Positions 40,819 through 54,600 of a stretch of DNA of 64,000 nucleotides are shown here, piece after piece. The notes beneath the pieces are model-generated. The model did no database searches and was not told the origin of the DNA. It saw only the letters and a list, made by a program, of their open reading frames with translations. Numbering within the stretch: position 1 is the first letter of the stretch; each line of letters begins with the position of its first letter. Both the position numbers and the translations under genes were made by a program. The DNA is taken from contig RSEF01000006.1 of assembly GCA_003993805.1 (NCBI GenBank), positions 23,436,972 through 23,500,971 of the forward strand, read 5' to 3'. This stretch comes from Himantopus leucocephalus (Eukaryota > Chordata > Aves > Charadriiformes > Recurvirostridae).

Positions 40819-43800
40819 ATGGAGAAGTCCAGGAAAAAATTTGCTGATATTATAGATAAGGCAATGGTTGCTGCTAACGCAATGGATCGTGATGAACTGC
40901 TTTTTTCTTACAAGGGGATTCTCTACCCTGTTACTTTTTGCAGTCCTGAAGTATTCAGAGCCATGGAGTCCCTTGAAGTCAGAAGTGATGATATCATTTT
41001 GGCAGGTTACCCTAAATCCGGTGAATATAGTTTTCTTTCTTCATAAATAAAGTTATGTAATGGCAAATAAGTAGGTTTGTACTAAATATATATAATATAA
41101 GATAATAACATATAATAACATATAATACACTATATATATTACGTTACATTAATATATACACTAATATATAATATATTAATATAATACACATACCAAATAT
41201 ATAATAATGTATATAATATATATTAGATGACATATAAGATTATGTATGATACAGGATTGTACCATTTTTGCTTTGTTATCATGTTTTCTTTTCGAAGAAA
41301 TGCTATGCACCATAACGTAATTATTAAGACTAGAGTGACAAAGATGTAGGAACCCAGTGTCCAGAAGTCAGGAAATGGTAAACCAAAGATGGGCATTCTC
41401 TACAGACTCTTATGAATAAAAATATAATAAATGTGTACAGGAAATGTCACTTTAGAGAATTGCTGCCTATGGTAAAGAAAATGGGCACATACAGCACAAT
41501 TTTCAGATCTAGTTCTGCTCCTGTGCTGAAGTTCTGTGACTCATCTTTTCTCCCAAGATAATTCTATGCATCATGTCAGAAAACATATATAATATACTAG
41601 GTTTTGAGGTACAGGTTTACCACCCAAATCCCCCTTATATTTGTCACAATAAAAATTTATAACATTAATGCATGTTTTCCTATTTGAAACTTGGTGGTTC
41701 TTCTCCTTTAGTAGTTAATTTACAATATACAAGTTAATTTATGATGTACTGAGCCATTCAAGTTTGAGAAATGGATTCTTATAAAGAGCAAAGGTAGGAC
41801 CCTGAGAGATGATTGTCCAGATAGCTGTGATTGTATCACATGAAAGGAGATGAAGCAATTCACCTGGTAGTACTACCTACCTCTTGGCTTTCCTGGCAAA
41901 TCCATTTCTGTTTATTCTAAAGGTTTTACAAACAATTCTGTATTTTTCCCCTTTCAGGCACAAACTGGGTAGGTCAAATCTTAAGTGATCTGTTAGCCAT
42001 ATTTGAAAAGAAAACGCAGAATAGAGAAAGCAGTGTGAATGATGAAGAACTAGAAGAATTCCCCTACCTTGAAATTGGAGATACTGGGAAATATGAGGTG
42101 GGCACAGAATATGTATGAAAGTTGTCAAAATTTTGTGCTTCAAATATGGAATATATGGGGTGTGAAATATTCCACTGTTTGATAAGAACTCTCCCACTTC
42201 TCTGTGTATGGCATCTGATCAGGACAAATCTCATCTTCATTGCCAAATACTGAGGGATAAATGGACACTTCAGAGGGCTTGAGAGGAGCACATACTCATT
42301 AGCTATGCAAGAACTGCAGAAATTCAACATAGCATGTTTTGTATTTAAGAAGACTTTCATGAAATGTCAAATACTGAAAGAATGGCTTTTATCTCTTGTA
42401 CTAGCTCTTCTTCCTCACTCCTCCTCTCTCCTTGAGATCCTTCAGCTTTCACATACCCCCAGTTATAATCTGCATCTTACCTTTAGATTTGATCCCTTGT
42501 CTAACAGAACATGTTAAATTCATTACCACTGAAAAGAATTAGCAATGGATACTCTCGTTCCAAATGCTCATTCTCAGGGGCTTTTGAAGATTAGAGCTAC
42601 TCAGAGCAGTGCACTGAGATCCCAGGATAACACTCACAAAGAATAAGTGCTTCTATCAGCCAATACCTGTAGATAAGTTTAGCAAGGCAATATTTTATCA
42701 TAGGCTGATGAAAAGAATACTTGTACTAACTGAACTGACCGCTTTCCTCCTTCCAATTCTTAAAGCGAATGAACAAATTACCTTCTCGAAGAGTTATATT
42801 TACTCATCTCCTTCCTGAAAATCTTCCAAGGTCTATCTTCAAAAATAAAGCCAAGGTGAGTGCTGATTTTAATGTCTTGAAAGCAAACATTCCAAAAGAT
42901 TTTTTTTAAAAAGCCAATTTAATACTTTTCTGCCAATTTTCAGAATCAGTCTTATACTTAAGTGTTTAGCCTGGCCATTTCTACATGCCTATTTAAGTAC
43001 TGTCATTCATCTCTCTTAATCTCAGTTCATCCTTATTGACACCTTTTGTGTCAGTCTCCACAAGCGAGATTTGGAGGGACGGACAAATCCTCCAGCAGTA
43101 AAATGTATTTTGACACAATTTCCTATGGGAAGCATTTCATGGTGTTGTCACAAGTGAGGGCTTCAATGTGCCAAGTTTCAGAGAGAATTTGTATTTTTGT
43201 TATTTTTCCCCACTACCCAAAAGATGAATGATGCTTGTATTGAGCAAAACATACTTAGATTCTGCATAATTAATTTGATTAATCTATAAAAGATATTTTA
43301 ATAATTATAGGCAATCATCTTCACAAGGTACTGAAGCAAAGTCAAATCCTTCACGTTCTGAATTCAGAATAAAATTGCTACTTCTGCAAGTAGTATATAA
43401 GATATTAGAAATTCTCCAAACTGCAATTATAAAGTAGATTATTGTTTTCTTCAGTCTATAGTTTATGTCTTTCTCTACAAATAAAATATTTTATTTTTTT
43501 CTAGATATTGTTGCTGATTCGCAATCCAAAGGATGTAGCTACATCTTTTTACCATTTTTCCAATAGCATGTCTCCTCTTCCCTCCTATGAGACCTGGGAT
43601 GATTTCTTCGTAGCTTTCATGTCAAAGAAAAGTACAGTATAATCTTCTCTCTGTGTCAATTATTCAATGGTTTGACTTTGCCTAAAAGCCTTGCACTTTG
43701 TAAATCAGCTTCACTAGGATTTTTTGGTTTACAGTACAAAAGCGAGATTAAAGACAGAAAGTTAGAGATTTTAACTGAAGTTTAGAGTACTTGTCTTACT

Positions 43801-46261
43801 GCCTGCAGATAAATCCTTATCAAAACTGCACTTCCACAAACTGCTTTAGCTTGCACAAACCACTATTTTCTCTGGAAGAAGCGGTTCCTCCTTATTGCAA
43901 TCTTGGATCCCCTTCACCCCTCCTGTCCAACGTCCATCATCTTATGCCCATGCAGACGTCTGAACATGCCAGATTGGACCAGAGGAATGATTTGGATGAA
44001 GGCTAGTGCATTAAAAAAGGAAGAAAATAATCCCACCCATTTAAAATTGCATAAATTCTTCAGTTTGGCCTATCACATGTCCAGCAGAAGGTTTTAAACT
44101 GGATTAAGGGAGTCTGCAAGATGGTTTGATTACTGATAGCTCTTTGGTGGACTCACATCTATCTTGAAATGCTAACAAGTTTTACCGTACCAACTTACAA
44201 ATTCTATCATATGCCTGAGACATGTGCATGTGTCAGAACAGCCTAGAGGAAAACCCCATAATTCCCACAGAAGGGTCTAAACTCCGGCACAGATATGATT
44301 AATAATGCCCATGGCTGACAGATCGACTTAAGGAGTAAAAATTGATGTACTTCATAAGGATCTTGTCTAATCTTCATTTATGCTTCATCTTAGGGGTCTT
44401 TTGTTTTATTTAGTGCCCTGGGGATGCTACTTTGAATACCTTTCCAAATGGAACAAATATGCTGATGATGAAAACGTTATGACAATAACTTATGAAGAGC
44501 TAAAAGAGGTGAGGTTACCTATAGTTACAAAAATGTTATATGTCAAAGAGCATTTGTTCCTAAACCAATTAACCATTATATTCATGTAGTGTATTCAAAC
44601 TGCGTGATACTGTATAAGATAAATTTTGTTTTAAGGGAGGGAGAGCTGAAATTCAAACTTAAAAGCCTTTTAAAATCTTGTTGGTGAAAATCATTCTTGT
44701 TTTCTCTTTAGCTGTGATATAAGCCCAAATCACTGTAAATCAAAATACCCAGTAATTTTTTGGGGGGAAGCTTTTATATGTTCAACAGTGTAGATTTTGC
44801 TAGACTGTAAATTGTACAATTTTTTGTGATCTATAGGAACACGGCTCCTATCTCCTCTGAAATAATTACGGAGAAGAGAAACACTATATACCACTTCAGT
44901 CCTACTGAATGCTATGAATATTCTATATATGCAGCCAGCAAAGAGATGTAGGGAAGTGCAGACACCTCAGAAAGCAATGTAATTTGTTCGAATGTCATGT
45001 GGTATGTTGCATTCCTCTTTTCAGAATCCGGTCCTGGGTGTGAAAAACATAGCTGCTTTCTTTGGGATTTCCCTGACTGAGAAAGAGCTTCAGACCATAG
45101 TAGAGAGGAGCAGCTTCCAGTCAATGAAGAAGAACTCGCAGAAGACCCATGGGACATTTGGCAATATTCTCTTTCGCAAAGGTAGGAAGTTCTAAGAGGT
45201 CCAGAGGTAGAAATGTCACACTCTCAAGAACTTGGGCCATCCATTCTTTGCTTCTTTTTTGCACGTATATTAGCATTACAGATTAGTATCAGGCATGTTA
45301 TCACTGTTATGCTTGAGAAGACTAGTCAAGGAGTGCTGTCTCTGGCAGCAGGCTTCAGCCAGCACAGAAGCAACCACACACAACAAATTTGAGAGACCCA
45401 CGGATGACTGGCAGGAAGGAGGAATTGTCATCTGTTGGAACTCCTGTCCATCTCTGTGCCAAGACCACTGATTCTTCAGCCATTAGAGGCCTACCTGAGC
45501 TGGCAGAACTGGGCCAAACTCAGTCTGAGTAGTGTGATCACACTTTTTAGGAGAGTATAGGATCTCCTGAAAGGGCCACTGCCAACCCCCTGTTCACTCT
45601 CACAGGTTAGAAGTAAGCCAAGCATGCAAGAGTCAGGTACATAGAGAGGGGGAAAAAAAAAGGGAACTACTTTTGCAGCATAGTGGACACAGACATGAGA
45701 GAGCCAACCTGGCTGACAGAATCTATTTCTGCATTTTACATTAAAGAATTCACTGCATAAAAACTCAAGCTGCCAAGGGAGCAGAAACTAAGCTCTGCCT
45801 TCTGACAGATGATTCTTAGTCAAGCCTTCATGTTCTTCCACCTTGTCAGTCATAACTGACTGGACTAAAGAGCTGCAGGGAAACAGGACTTTAGGCTGGT
45901 TTTTGGACACAGTCACCTGAAGACCAGTACGTTCTTGTGCATATAGCAGTTTTCCAGAGCTGTAGCTCCACTGACTTCATGAAATTACATTGGTGCAAAA
46001 ATGAGTGAAGTTTTATCTTGAAAAATGGACCAACTCCATTTAGTGTACAATGGAACAAGAATGACAGATCTATAGAATACAACAACAATAAAATTTCATG
46101 TTTTTCAAGAGTTTCTTTGCTTCTTTGAAGGTGGTGTAAGTGACTGGAAGAATCTTTTCAATGAAGATCAGAATGAGAAAATGGACAAAGCATTTGAAGA
46201 ACATGTTGGAGGAACTAAATTGGGAACAAAGTTAAAGTATGAAGTGTACTGTAAAGCCTGA
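40819..46261 (+). CDS. SULT6B1: Cytosolic sulfotransferase 6B1-like, gene A (7 exons, 313 aa)
   Basis: Cytosolic enzyme that transfers sulfate from PAPS to a small acceptor. Exons: 40819-41020, 41958-42097, 42766-42855, 43505-43631, 44414-44508, 45025-45181, 46131-46261; all junctions are GT-AG and the phases join without a stop. The 5' PAPS loop is YPKSGTNW (64-71), split by intron 1. Catalytic histidine is H128 in VIFTHL. The 3'-phosphate site is RNPKDVATS with R150 and S158, followed by FYHF. The C-terminal PAPS loop is RKGGVSDWKN from R269; it has S274 where the family usually has Gly. Family length is about 300 aa, so it looks complete. The start at 40819 matches the family N-terminus (MEKSRKKF) and has A at -3 and G at +4; an in-frame ATG at 40753 would add 22 residues. 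Family membership is secure; 6B1 rests on remembered similarity to human SULT6B1. The physiological substrate is unknown. Confidence 0.93.
41083..41247. repeat. AT-rich simple repeat in intron 1 of gene A
   Basis: An irregular (TA)n/(TAATA)n array of about 165 bp, with interruptions such as the twice-repeated ATAATAACAT. It is likely polymorphic and hard to assemble. It lies about 60 bp downstream of the exon 1 donor. Confidence 0.9.
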
Positions 46262-46266
46262 AGAGT

Positions 46267-46272
46267 AATAAA
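46267..46272 (+). terminator. Poly(A) signal of gene A
   Basis: Canonical AATAAA five bases after the TGA stop. If used, it would give an extremely short 3' UTR. Gene B has the same hexamer at nearly the same place. Confidence 0.6.
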
Positions 46273-46749
46273 TGTGGTTACAGCCAGAGCTTTCCAATGC
46301 TTTCTCAGATCATGTGAATGCTTTATACTAGAAAACTGTATCAAATGATCCAAGTACCTTAGAATTACTGTAATAATCACATTGCAGCAGCCTTTACAGG
46401 GACAATGCTTTTGTTTTAAAGGTGACATCTTTGCCTTGCTTCAGCTACACTCATTTGCTGAACAAGATGGCAGTAAGTAGTACTTTTCACCCCCTCAAAA
46501 CATTACTTATTCTTCAAGTCTCCTTGCCCGCATTAATCTTCTGACATGGCAGCTTGCTTTTTCCATCCTCGCCTCTCCCACCTCCTTACCCCACTGAATG
46601 CAAGGGGCCACAGAGTGTCTCTAATGGAGCAAAAGCACGTGAGGTGTTACTGCTTTCTTTCTGGTCTAGTCTTTTTTGCTACCTATGATTCCTGAAATAT
46701 TTCCACTGAAGAGGATGCTTACATGTATTTCTGTCTCTTTGCTTTAAAG

Positions 46750-46832
46750 AGGATAAAAAACGAGAAAAAACATGCTAACCCATCTCCCACCTCATGTCCT
46801 TTCCCCAATCCATTTTCTGAAACAAGGCTAAG
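46750..46832 (+). pseudogene. SULT6B1-like relic D, isolated exon 3
   Basis: A B-type exon 3 sits alone about 490 bp downstream of gene A. It follows a TTTAAAG acceptor as in gene B (51734) and ends in AAGGCTAAG before a GTGAAC donor. The core still reads MLTHLPPHVLSPI against ILTHLPPHLLPPS-like sequence in B, including the catalytic-site THL. It is 83 bp instead of 90, so the frame is broken. Similarity to B continues into the flanking introns: upstream in CTATGATTCCTGAAA, downstream in TGCACTGCAAA and TTTCCATCCAA. It is therefore part of a lost gene and not a retrocopy. No other exon is recognisable nearby. Confidence 0.8.
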
Positions 46833-48655
46833 GTGAACCTGGTCTTTGTGTTGCACTGCAAATGCTCCTGCTAACAGCGTTTCCATCCAAGGCTGATTTT
46901 CATGTAGATGAATTGAACAACTTGGAGTTTTCCCTGGGCACCATGTGAGCTGTACCACAGTCATACAGCCTCCCTGCTGGGTCACCTGCTTACCCCGAGG
47001 TCCTGGGCTGCTGGGCAGACAGTGCTGGGACTGGCACTCCTGGCACCCTGAGGACACCTGGTTCCCCTGAGAGACACAGGGCTGCTCTGAGCCCTCACCT
47101 CTGCAGCTCCTGAGCACCCTGCCAGGCAGCTGTGACAGCGTTGAGGGCCCCGCTTATGAGCAGAGATCAGGGTCCAAGGGTTAAAGGACGCAGGGGCACC
47201 CATGTCCCCGGTGGCTCAGGTGACAGGTTGTTAGATTCCATGTTGAGGTGTTATAGTGATCTGGCTTCCTCAGGATTCAGGCAGCTGGTTCTGGAGGCAG
47301 GAGGGAAAATGCTAATTTCTTCATATATTCTTTAGTATTGGCAAATGGGAGGAGATTTTCCTTTGCAACTCAAAGTAAACACATAGACAGAAAACTGAAA
47401 ACAATAACAAAGCTAGCAGAGGGATAATATATGACAGTGTCTCCAGTTTTTATGAGTAAAATAGCACTAACAGAGAAACTATTTCCAATAAAATGGTCTA
47501 TTTTGACGGCTCTGAATTTTGGGAGACCGGAAAAATAATTTTAAATGATTCTTTGTAGGTAACCGTAAGCAATCTTCCAGGTCTTCCAGTTGTGCTTTTG
47601 ATTTGACACCTCCCCATGCTTAATTAAGCTTGTGTATAGGTTTACTAAGTGTCTAATATCCATTTATGAAGAAAGACAGATGGATGTGATGCACAGCAGT
47701 GTGGAGCTCTCTGTGTGTTTGATATATGGGTAGTGAACGGGACCCATACTATATTGAAGGGTGCAAAGGAAAGAGTGAAAAGCCCCTCCACCGGGTAATT
47801 CAGCCTTCCTGTATTGCATGTCTCTGTTGGGATGACCTGTGAAGATACCTATTTCTCCATCTCAGTACTCCTTATCTTCTGAAAGGTATCTGCCAGAATA
47901 CAAATAACTCCCCCATGAAGAACAATTTCACACAACGATTATATTAGGGACATATATATAGAGAAATAGACCTGAAGTCATACAGGTAGAATTTGATTCA
48001 TGTTAATGCAGAACCCAAGTATTAGAGCTTCACATGAAAGTAACCCTCCTATAGGATTTGGTGAAGTAAAAGTCTCAAATGTGAGTATTTAATCATGAGA
48101 AGTATGGCTTAGGTGGTACTTGTCCTTAGCTCTGGAGGTATCACCTGAAGTGATGATGTTACAGTGATTGACTGCAGGGTAGAGCCACCACCTGGAAGGA
48201 AGTTGCACTGTTGAATGTGTGTCCATTAGTGGAGTCAACAACAAACTATTTGAGATCTGCTATCCACATGTCCACTACATGCGGGTTGTCCAGTTTGCAA
48301 ATTGCATTGCATTGCTCACCAGTTAAAAATATTTCAGGCAATACCCTCTATTGGTCTTTAGTTTCATTTAACGTTTTGAATGCTATTAGTTTTTGCCCCA
48401 ATAGCAATGCTTGGTAAAGAACAGACTCCTGTTCCTAGTACCAGCTGCAGCAAAGACTCTACGTCCCTATTGTCAGTCTCCAGTCCTGTAATTTCAAGAG
48501 GAGTTAACAGAATACAGAGTTAATCAGTGACTTGTACCTTCATTCCCGAGTGAACGCCCTGTCCGATTTGTTAATATGTTGCATAAAGTTTTTCTGCATT
48601 GTGGAAAGACAGCCTGTGTCTGTTTGTTTGAAAAGAGTTCCGCAGGGATACAACC
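46833..48655. other. Intergenic sequence between relic D and gene B
   Basis: No further exon relic (exons 4-7) and no transposon recognised. A GC-richer stretch lies at 46920-47220. The last 100 bp are the presumed promoter and 5' UTR of gene B; a CATAAAG motif at 48582-48588 is only a weak TATA candidate. Confidence 0.5.
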
Positions 48656-51600
48656 ATGAGCAGAAATAGGGAAAGAGTTATTGAAATAGTGGAAAATTCT
48701 TTTGCACAGGGTGAAAAGACTTCCCCAGAAGGCATGCTGTTTTCCTACAGAGGTATTTTATACCCTGCTACGCTTAGCAGCCCAGAAACTTTGGAAGCTC
48801 TGAAATCCTTTGAAACCAGGAGTGACGATGTGATTCTAGCAGGCTATCCTAAAACAGGTGAGTGTTGTTTTCTTGATAAGTAGTCAAGTACACAATGCTA
48901 CAATCCAGAAGTTTGTGGCAACATTTAACATAGCAATAATACCTGAGGAATCTTATGGTGAAATCAGACTTCATAGGATCATGATATTAAGTTGTAAGGC
49001 GTCTCTGGAGGTCAACTAATACAACCTCCTGCTCAAAGCAAGGGAAAGATCTGACCTTCAAAGGTGGGTTTGGTTGCTCAAGGCTTTGTCCAGGAGAGTT
49101 TTAAAATTTTGAGGGTGGATATTCACAATCTACTGGAAATCTGTCGCAGTGTTTTCCCACTATAGTGTTCTTTTGGGGGTTGTTTTGTGTTTTGTTTGTT
49201 TGTTCATTTTTTTTTTTTACTTCTGTGTAGTCAGACATCTGCTTGTTCTGATTTGTAATTTTTCCCTTTTGTCATTTCCTGGCCAATTTTCAGGAGTTGG
49301 CTCTGTCTTCATAATAACCTCCAGTAGTGGAAGACTGCAGTGAGATTCCCCCGTGCCTTATTTTTTTTTCCTCCAGCCTGGGCAAACCAAGCTTTTCTAT
49401 ACATTCATTTGCTCCAGTTCCCAGTGATTTCAGGGATGTTTAGCAGGACTCTCTCCAGATTCCCACAATCTCTTGTGCTTCAGTGCAGGAACTGCACATA
49501 ATATTCAAGTGGTGAACTCACCAGTGTTGGGTAAAACAGCATAATCACATTCCTTGATTTTTTGACTATGCTCTTGCTCATATAGGAAAGTATGTTGTTG
49601 CTCTACTTGCTGCAAGAGCAATACAGGAAATATATCCTGCTAACAAGGGCAGAACTGCTGTTTCCATAGACTTATTGCATTGCAGTATGTAGGTGATTCC
49701 CATCTATCTAAATGGACGGAAAGACATGAATGCCACCAGGACTCAGATTATTTCCTCTCTCTTTCACTATGGGCATTTTGGATTCCTTCATTTTTCCCTG
49801 TTCACTTTAGAGAAATATCTTAGCAAGTCTTTTGCAGAAAAAGAGGAATTGTTTATCCTTATTACATCCACTTTGTGTGCAACCTCTAGAGCTGTGCACA
49901 GACAGAAATGGTTTAAAGGTGTGAGGGACCACCTACATATCCCAGAAGTTGTCAGTTGAAAACTGAGACTTGGCTCTCCATGCCCAGACCCTCACACACC
50001 AGTTGTGCCAGGTTGCAGAGACCAAGACAGCTGAGCCTGGTGCAAAGACGGTGACAAAGCCTGACAGTCTGGTGGTTTGGCTGATGACCCCTTCTGCTGC
50101 CAGTTATGGAAGCCTAGCTGGGGGCTGGGAATGAGGCCAAACTGTGTTGATCATGAAGAGACCGTAAACTGAAGCTGGTTGGGAGGAGAGAATACAGTGT
50201 TTGCAAAAACAGTGCTGTGGAAGGAGAGCAGAAACAGCCAAGGGACAATGCAGTTGGCTCTGTGCTGGGAGCACCACTGCTCTTGAGGAATTTCCACAGG
50301 GAGTAGCCTGAGGTGACCAAAAAGTGCCAGAGCTGGAAAGAGCAATAGAGGTCTGCTTCTGTTTCCACTGAGGGATGGGATGTGCTTCTGAAGCGAGCAG
50401 GGCTCACTGCAACATCTGGCTGACAGCTCTGTCCCTGTTACCTTTTGGCATGCCCTTGTTGATAATTGCCTAGTGTCCGTGGTTCAACGCCAGCCAGCAA
50501 CTAAGCCCCACACAGCTGCTTGCTCACTCCCCACCAGTGGGATGGGGGAGAGAATCAGAAGAGTAGAAGCGAGAAAACTCATGGGTTGAGATAAAGACAG
50601 TTTAATAGGTAAAGCAAAAGCCACGCATGCAAGCTAAGCAAAACAAGGAATTCACTCACTACTTCCCATCAGCAGGCAGGTTGTTCAGCCATCATCTCCA
50701 GGAAAGCAGGACTCTATCAGGCTTTAACAGTTACTTGGGAAGACAAACACCATAACTCCGAATGTCCCCCCCTTTCTTCTTCTTTCCCCAGCTTTCATTG
50801 CTGAGCACGACTTCATACAGTGTGGGATATCTCTTTGGTCAGTTGGGGTCAGCTGTACCAGCTGTAAACCCTTTCAACTTCTTGCCCAACCTGCTGGTGG
50901 GGCAGTGCAAGAAGCAGAAAAGGCCTTGAGGCTGTTTAAGCACTGTTCAGCAGTAATTAAAACATCCCTATATTATCAACACTGTTTTCAGCACAAATCC
51001 AAAACACAGCCCCAAAACAGCTACTATGAAGAAAGTTAACTCTCTCCCAGCCAAAACCAGCACACCCAGCTGTGCAGGCTACGGTAAAATACTGTGCTAC
51101 TCATGTCTTTATCCTTTCAGGAACCAACTGGCTTGACCAAATGGTGAAGGAGATGGAATCAACAGATGCCAAATATACGGAAGAAGAAATGAAAGAGAGA
51201 ATAAATGCTGAAAAGAAGCTAGAGACATTTCCACGCCTAGAATTTGGAGATCCTGGGATATATGAGGTTGGCATGGACTGAAAATATTGGCAATGTTCTT
51301 CCTACAGGTAGTAATAGCTGAAAGACAGTGGTGGATGTCAATAGAGACAATAGAGGCAATAGAGACCCTAGAGCCTTAACAATTGCTATAGTCTGCACGA
51401 GTAGCACGTGCTGTTGCCCCTGGTGTCACAACACAAGGGTCTTGGTGCACAGACAGTGCTGAGGAGCCACAGGGGGCTCCAATCTGGACCCTATGGGTTT
51501 GATCAGTAACACCTTCCTCTTGGGTGTCCTGTCCTCAGGCCTGTCTCATGTGAAATGGTGCTCTGTGGTGGAGGCTGGTAGAAGCCTAAGCTACCAGTGT

Positions 51601-54600
51601 ATCCCTGTGGGTTTTCCAAAGGATAAGATCCTTCTTCTCTGGTCTCACCTTTCTTATTACCCACAATTCCTGAAAAGGCACATGTCACTGAATGAGCTAC
51701 TTCTGTCCTATCACATTTCTTCTAACTTTAAAGAGGATGAAGAAACTGCCTTCCAGACGAATTATACTAACCCATCTGCCACCTCATCTCCTGCCCCCAT
51801 CTGTTCTCCAAAGCAAGGCTAAGGTGAGTCTTCTCTTTGCATCACACTGCAAAAGCATTTCCATGCCAAATTAGCTTTCCTCTGTCTGTGTGAGATGTGT
51901 TTTTTGCACTTTCACCTGGGCTGGTCAATGCACAGGCACATTTCCAAGGTTGAAGAGGCAGAGTGCTGTGTGCTGAGGCTGCGAACAAACACCCTCTCCC
52001 AGCAGCAGCTTTGCTGCCTCAAGAAGTTATTGTCAGTGGGCTTATCGCTGGGTGTCACTGCCCCTTCCATTCTCCTTCAGAAAGATGCTTCCAGGTTTGT
52101 GTCAGAAAAGTGAGCAGGACAAGCACTTATTCTGTTTGCTTTAACTTGCCTCCAAGACCAGGGTACCCATGGAAAGCCCACTACAGGCTGGGGCTAAGAT
52201 AGTCTTCAATAGGAATTGCTGCAGAGAGAAGCAAGGGTGCACCCACAGCCTGCTTGTGGATCTCCTGTTCAGTAATCCATGAGCTCATTTCTCTGGATTG
52301 GGCCTGCCTCAGAGCTATGTCCCAAGAGCATCACTGAAAAGCTTCTTGGTTTCACCCTGAAGCTCACATTAGCAGCAAGTGGCCTGTCAAAACTCTTATT
52401 TCCTGCTCAAGAGAAGGAATTACACAGGACTGTATGGTCTGGTGGGTGTTATTGGACATGTGATGCGTTGAGAAGATGGTGTTTTGGTCAGTCACCAAAC
52501 AAAACCCAAATTATGTGTTTTCTTACTCCAGATCCTTGTGCTGGTTCGGAACCCCAAAGACACGGCTGTCTCCTATTACCACTTCTACAACAACATGCCA
52601 GTGCTGCCATCCTTTGCCTCCTGGGATGAGTACTTTGCAGCCTTCATGAATGGGAAATGTACTTTGTCCTGCATCCTCTGGCATTCCTCCCTACATAAAG
52701 GGCATACACAGGACCCTGTGCATGGGAATCCTACCCCAACATACCTTACCAAGGCACTCCCAGGACAGACAGATAGGCCCATGTTATGGCTGAAGGAGGG
52801 AGTACCAAAGAGTTAGATTTTATTTAGCCTCTAATTTAGAATGGAGGGATAATGAGAAAGCTTTATCCTGACTTTTCAATTCCCACAATAGAGCTTGTGG
52901 TTCAGGGCTACCTAGGGGCCAGAGCTGGGGGATCCTGCACTGACCTCAGCCAAAAGAACAGACATGTTGAGCTGGTCACCACTTCACTATCCTCATGCCA
53001 CGCTTGGAGAGCTGTCTGGGCTGACTCCTCTGATTTGGTAAGGGCCTGTTTTGTGGAATACCCTACACAGCTATGTCTCCTCTTTGTATGCAGTGGCCTG
53101 GGGATCCTACTTTGACCACTTAGTGGAATGGAACAAATACATCGACCACGAGAGGATCATGATGATAAGCTATGAGGAACTAAAAGAGGTGTGGCATCTC
53201 ACTCAGCTCTTCCTTGATGACTGCACTGTGCAGCCCTCCTGATATATATGGCTGTGGGGAAGAAGAAACTCTTGGGTCAGGCCTGTCTGCCCCTTTAGAA
53301 GGGCATGCATTTCTGAGCTACTCTTCTATGTCTGGGGGAAGCCCATGTGGTGAAGAAGAGGATAGCCTTGCCTATTAGTGGAAGGAGTCATATCTGGCAC
53401 AGGCACAGCTGCTTTTGGGAGAGAAGAAAATTCTTTGAAGTTGAGGACACCATGTGTGTGTTCCCTCTCTGTCAGAGTTCTTAGAATTCCTTGGTGACAG
53501 TATGGGAGACAGTCTCCTCTGCTGGGCTTCCCACCAGGTGCTGGCTTCATGCCGCAGCCACGGTGTCAAGTCTTTTGGTCTCACCTCTGTGGTATGTTCC
53601 TTTGGCCAGGACCAGGTACTGGGAATGAAAAGGATTGCTGCCTTCTTTGGATTCTCCCTGGGTGAGGAAGATTATCCCAGAATTGCAAAGAAGACCAGTT
53701 TCCAAGCTATGAAAGAGAAATCCAAGGAAACCCATGGAAAGTTTGGGGACATCCTTTTCCGAAAGGGTAAATCTCTGCAAATGGAGAACCTGCCTTCTAA
53801 AGTCTCTTTCTGAGTAGACCTCCTCAATTAGCCACGAGCTTACTGGGCTCTCTAGGGAAGACAGGTGTGGGTGAGGTTCATGTGACATCCTGTACAAAAA
53901 GCCTCTGCTATTAGCAGGATTTGGGGGTTGTTTTTGAGAAACATACCAGAGTGCCTCAACTATCCTGGCTTAATGTCCTCAGCCATTGTTTCCGTGTTGC
54001 CCTATTTCCCTGTGGCAGCCCCAGTTGGTTAGGTAAGTGAGATGTGAAGGTGGGGTCAACACTGGTGTAAGTTATGCCAACAATTGTGCACCAAATCTGC
54101 TTGGGTTTGATGGTTGCTCTTTATAGAGGGGTGGTGGCGTGGCCTTTGCCTGGCAGTCAGGTGATGAGGCCAATCCTGGGTCACAGATCCAGGCTGCATG
54201 TGTCACTTCATGAAAGTCCCCTTTGGGAGGAGATGTGCTAATGAGACAAGAGTCTCTTGTACCTCAAGGGAATGCATTGCTCACTGCTCTTCTGGCCTTA
54301 CAGGCATTTTCTTCTTACATCCTCATTGAGTGCTCAGGAATACTCTCAACATGGTTCCTCCCACTCTCAACATGGTTCCTCCCAGAGCCGGCCCCTCACA
54401 GACCCGGGGCCAGGCTTGGAGCTCTGGCAGCCCAGCTGCTCCCCATGATATCAAGAATCTTTGGTTTCTGACTACTGTGGGTGTGGGCATGGTCTTGCTT
54501 TAATGCCTTTCCTTCACCACTCCTTGGAGGAAGAAGGATTTAACCGCTTTCCTCTCTACCACCTACCCCACTGCCCTAAATAACTTCCCCCTTCAGAGGA

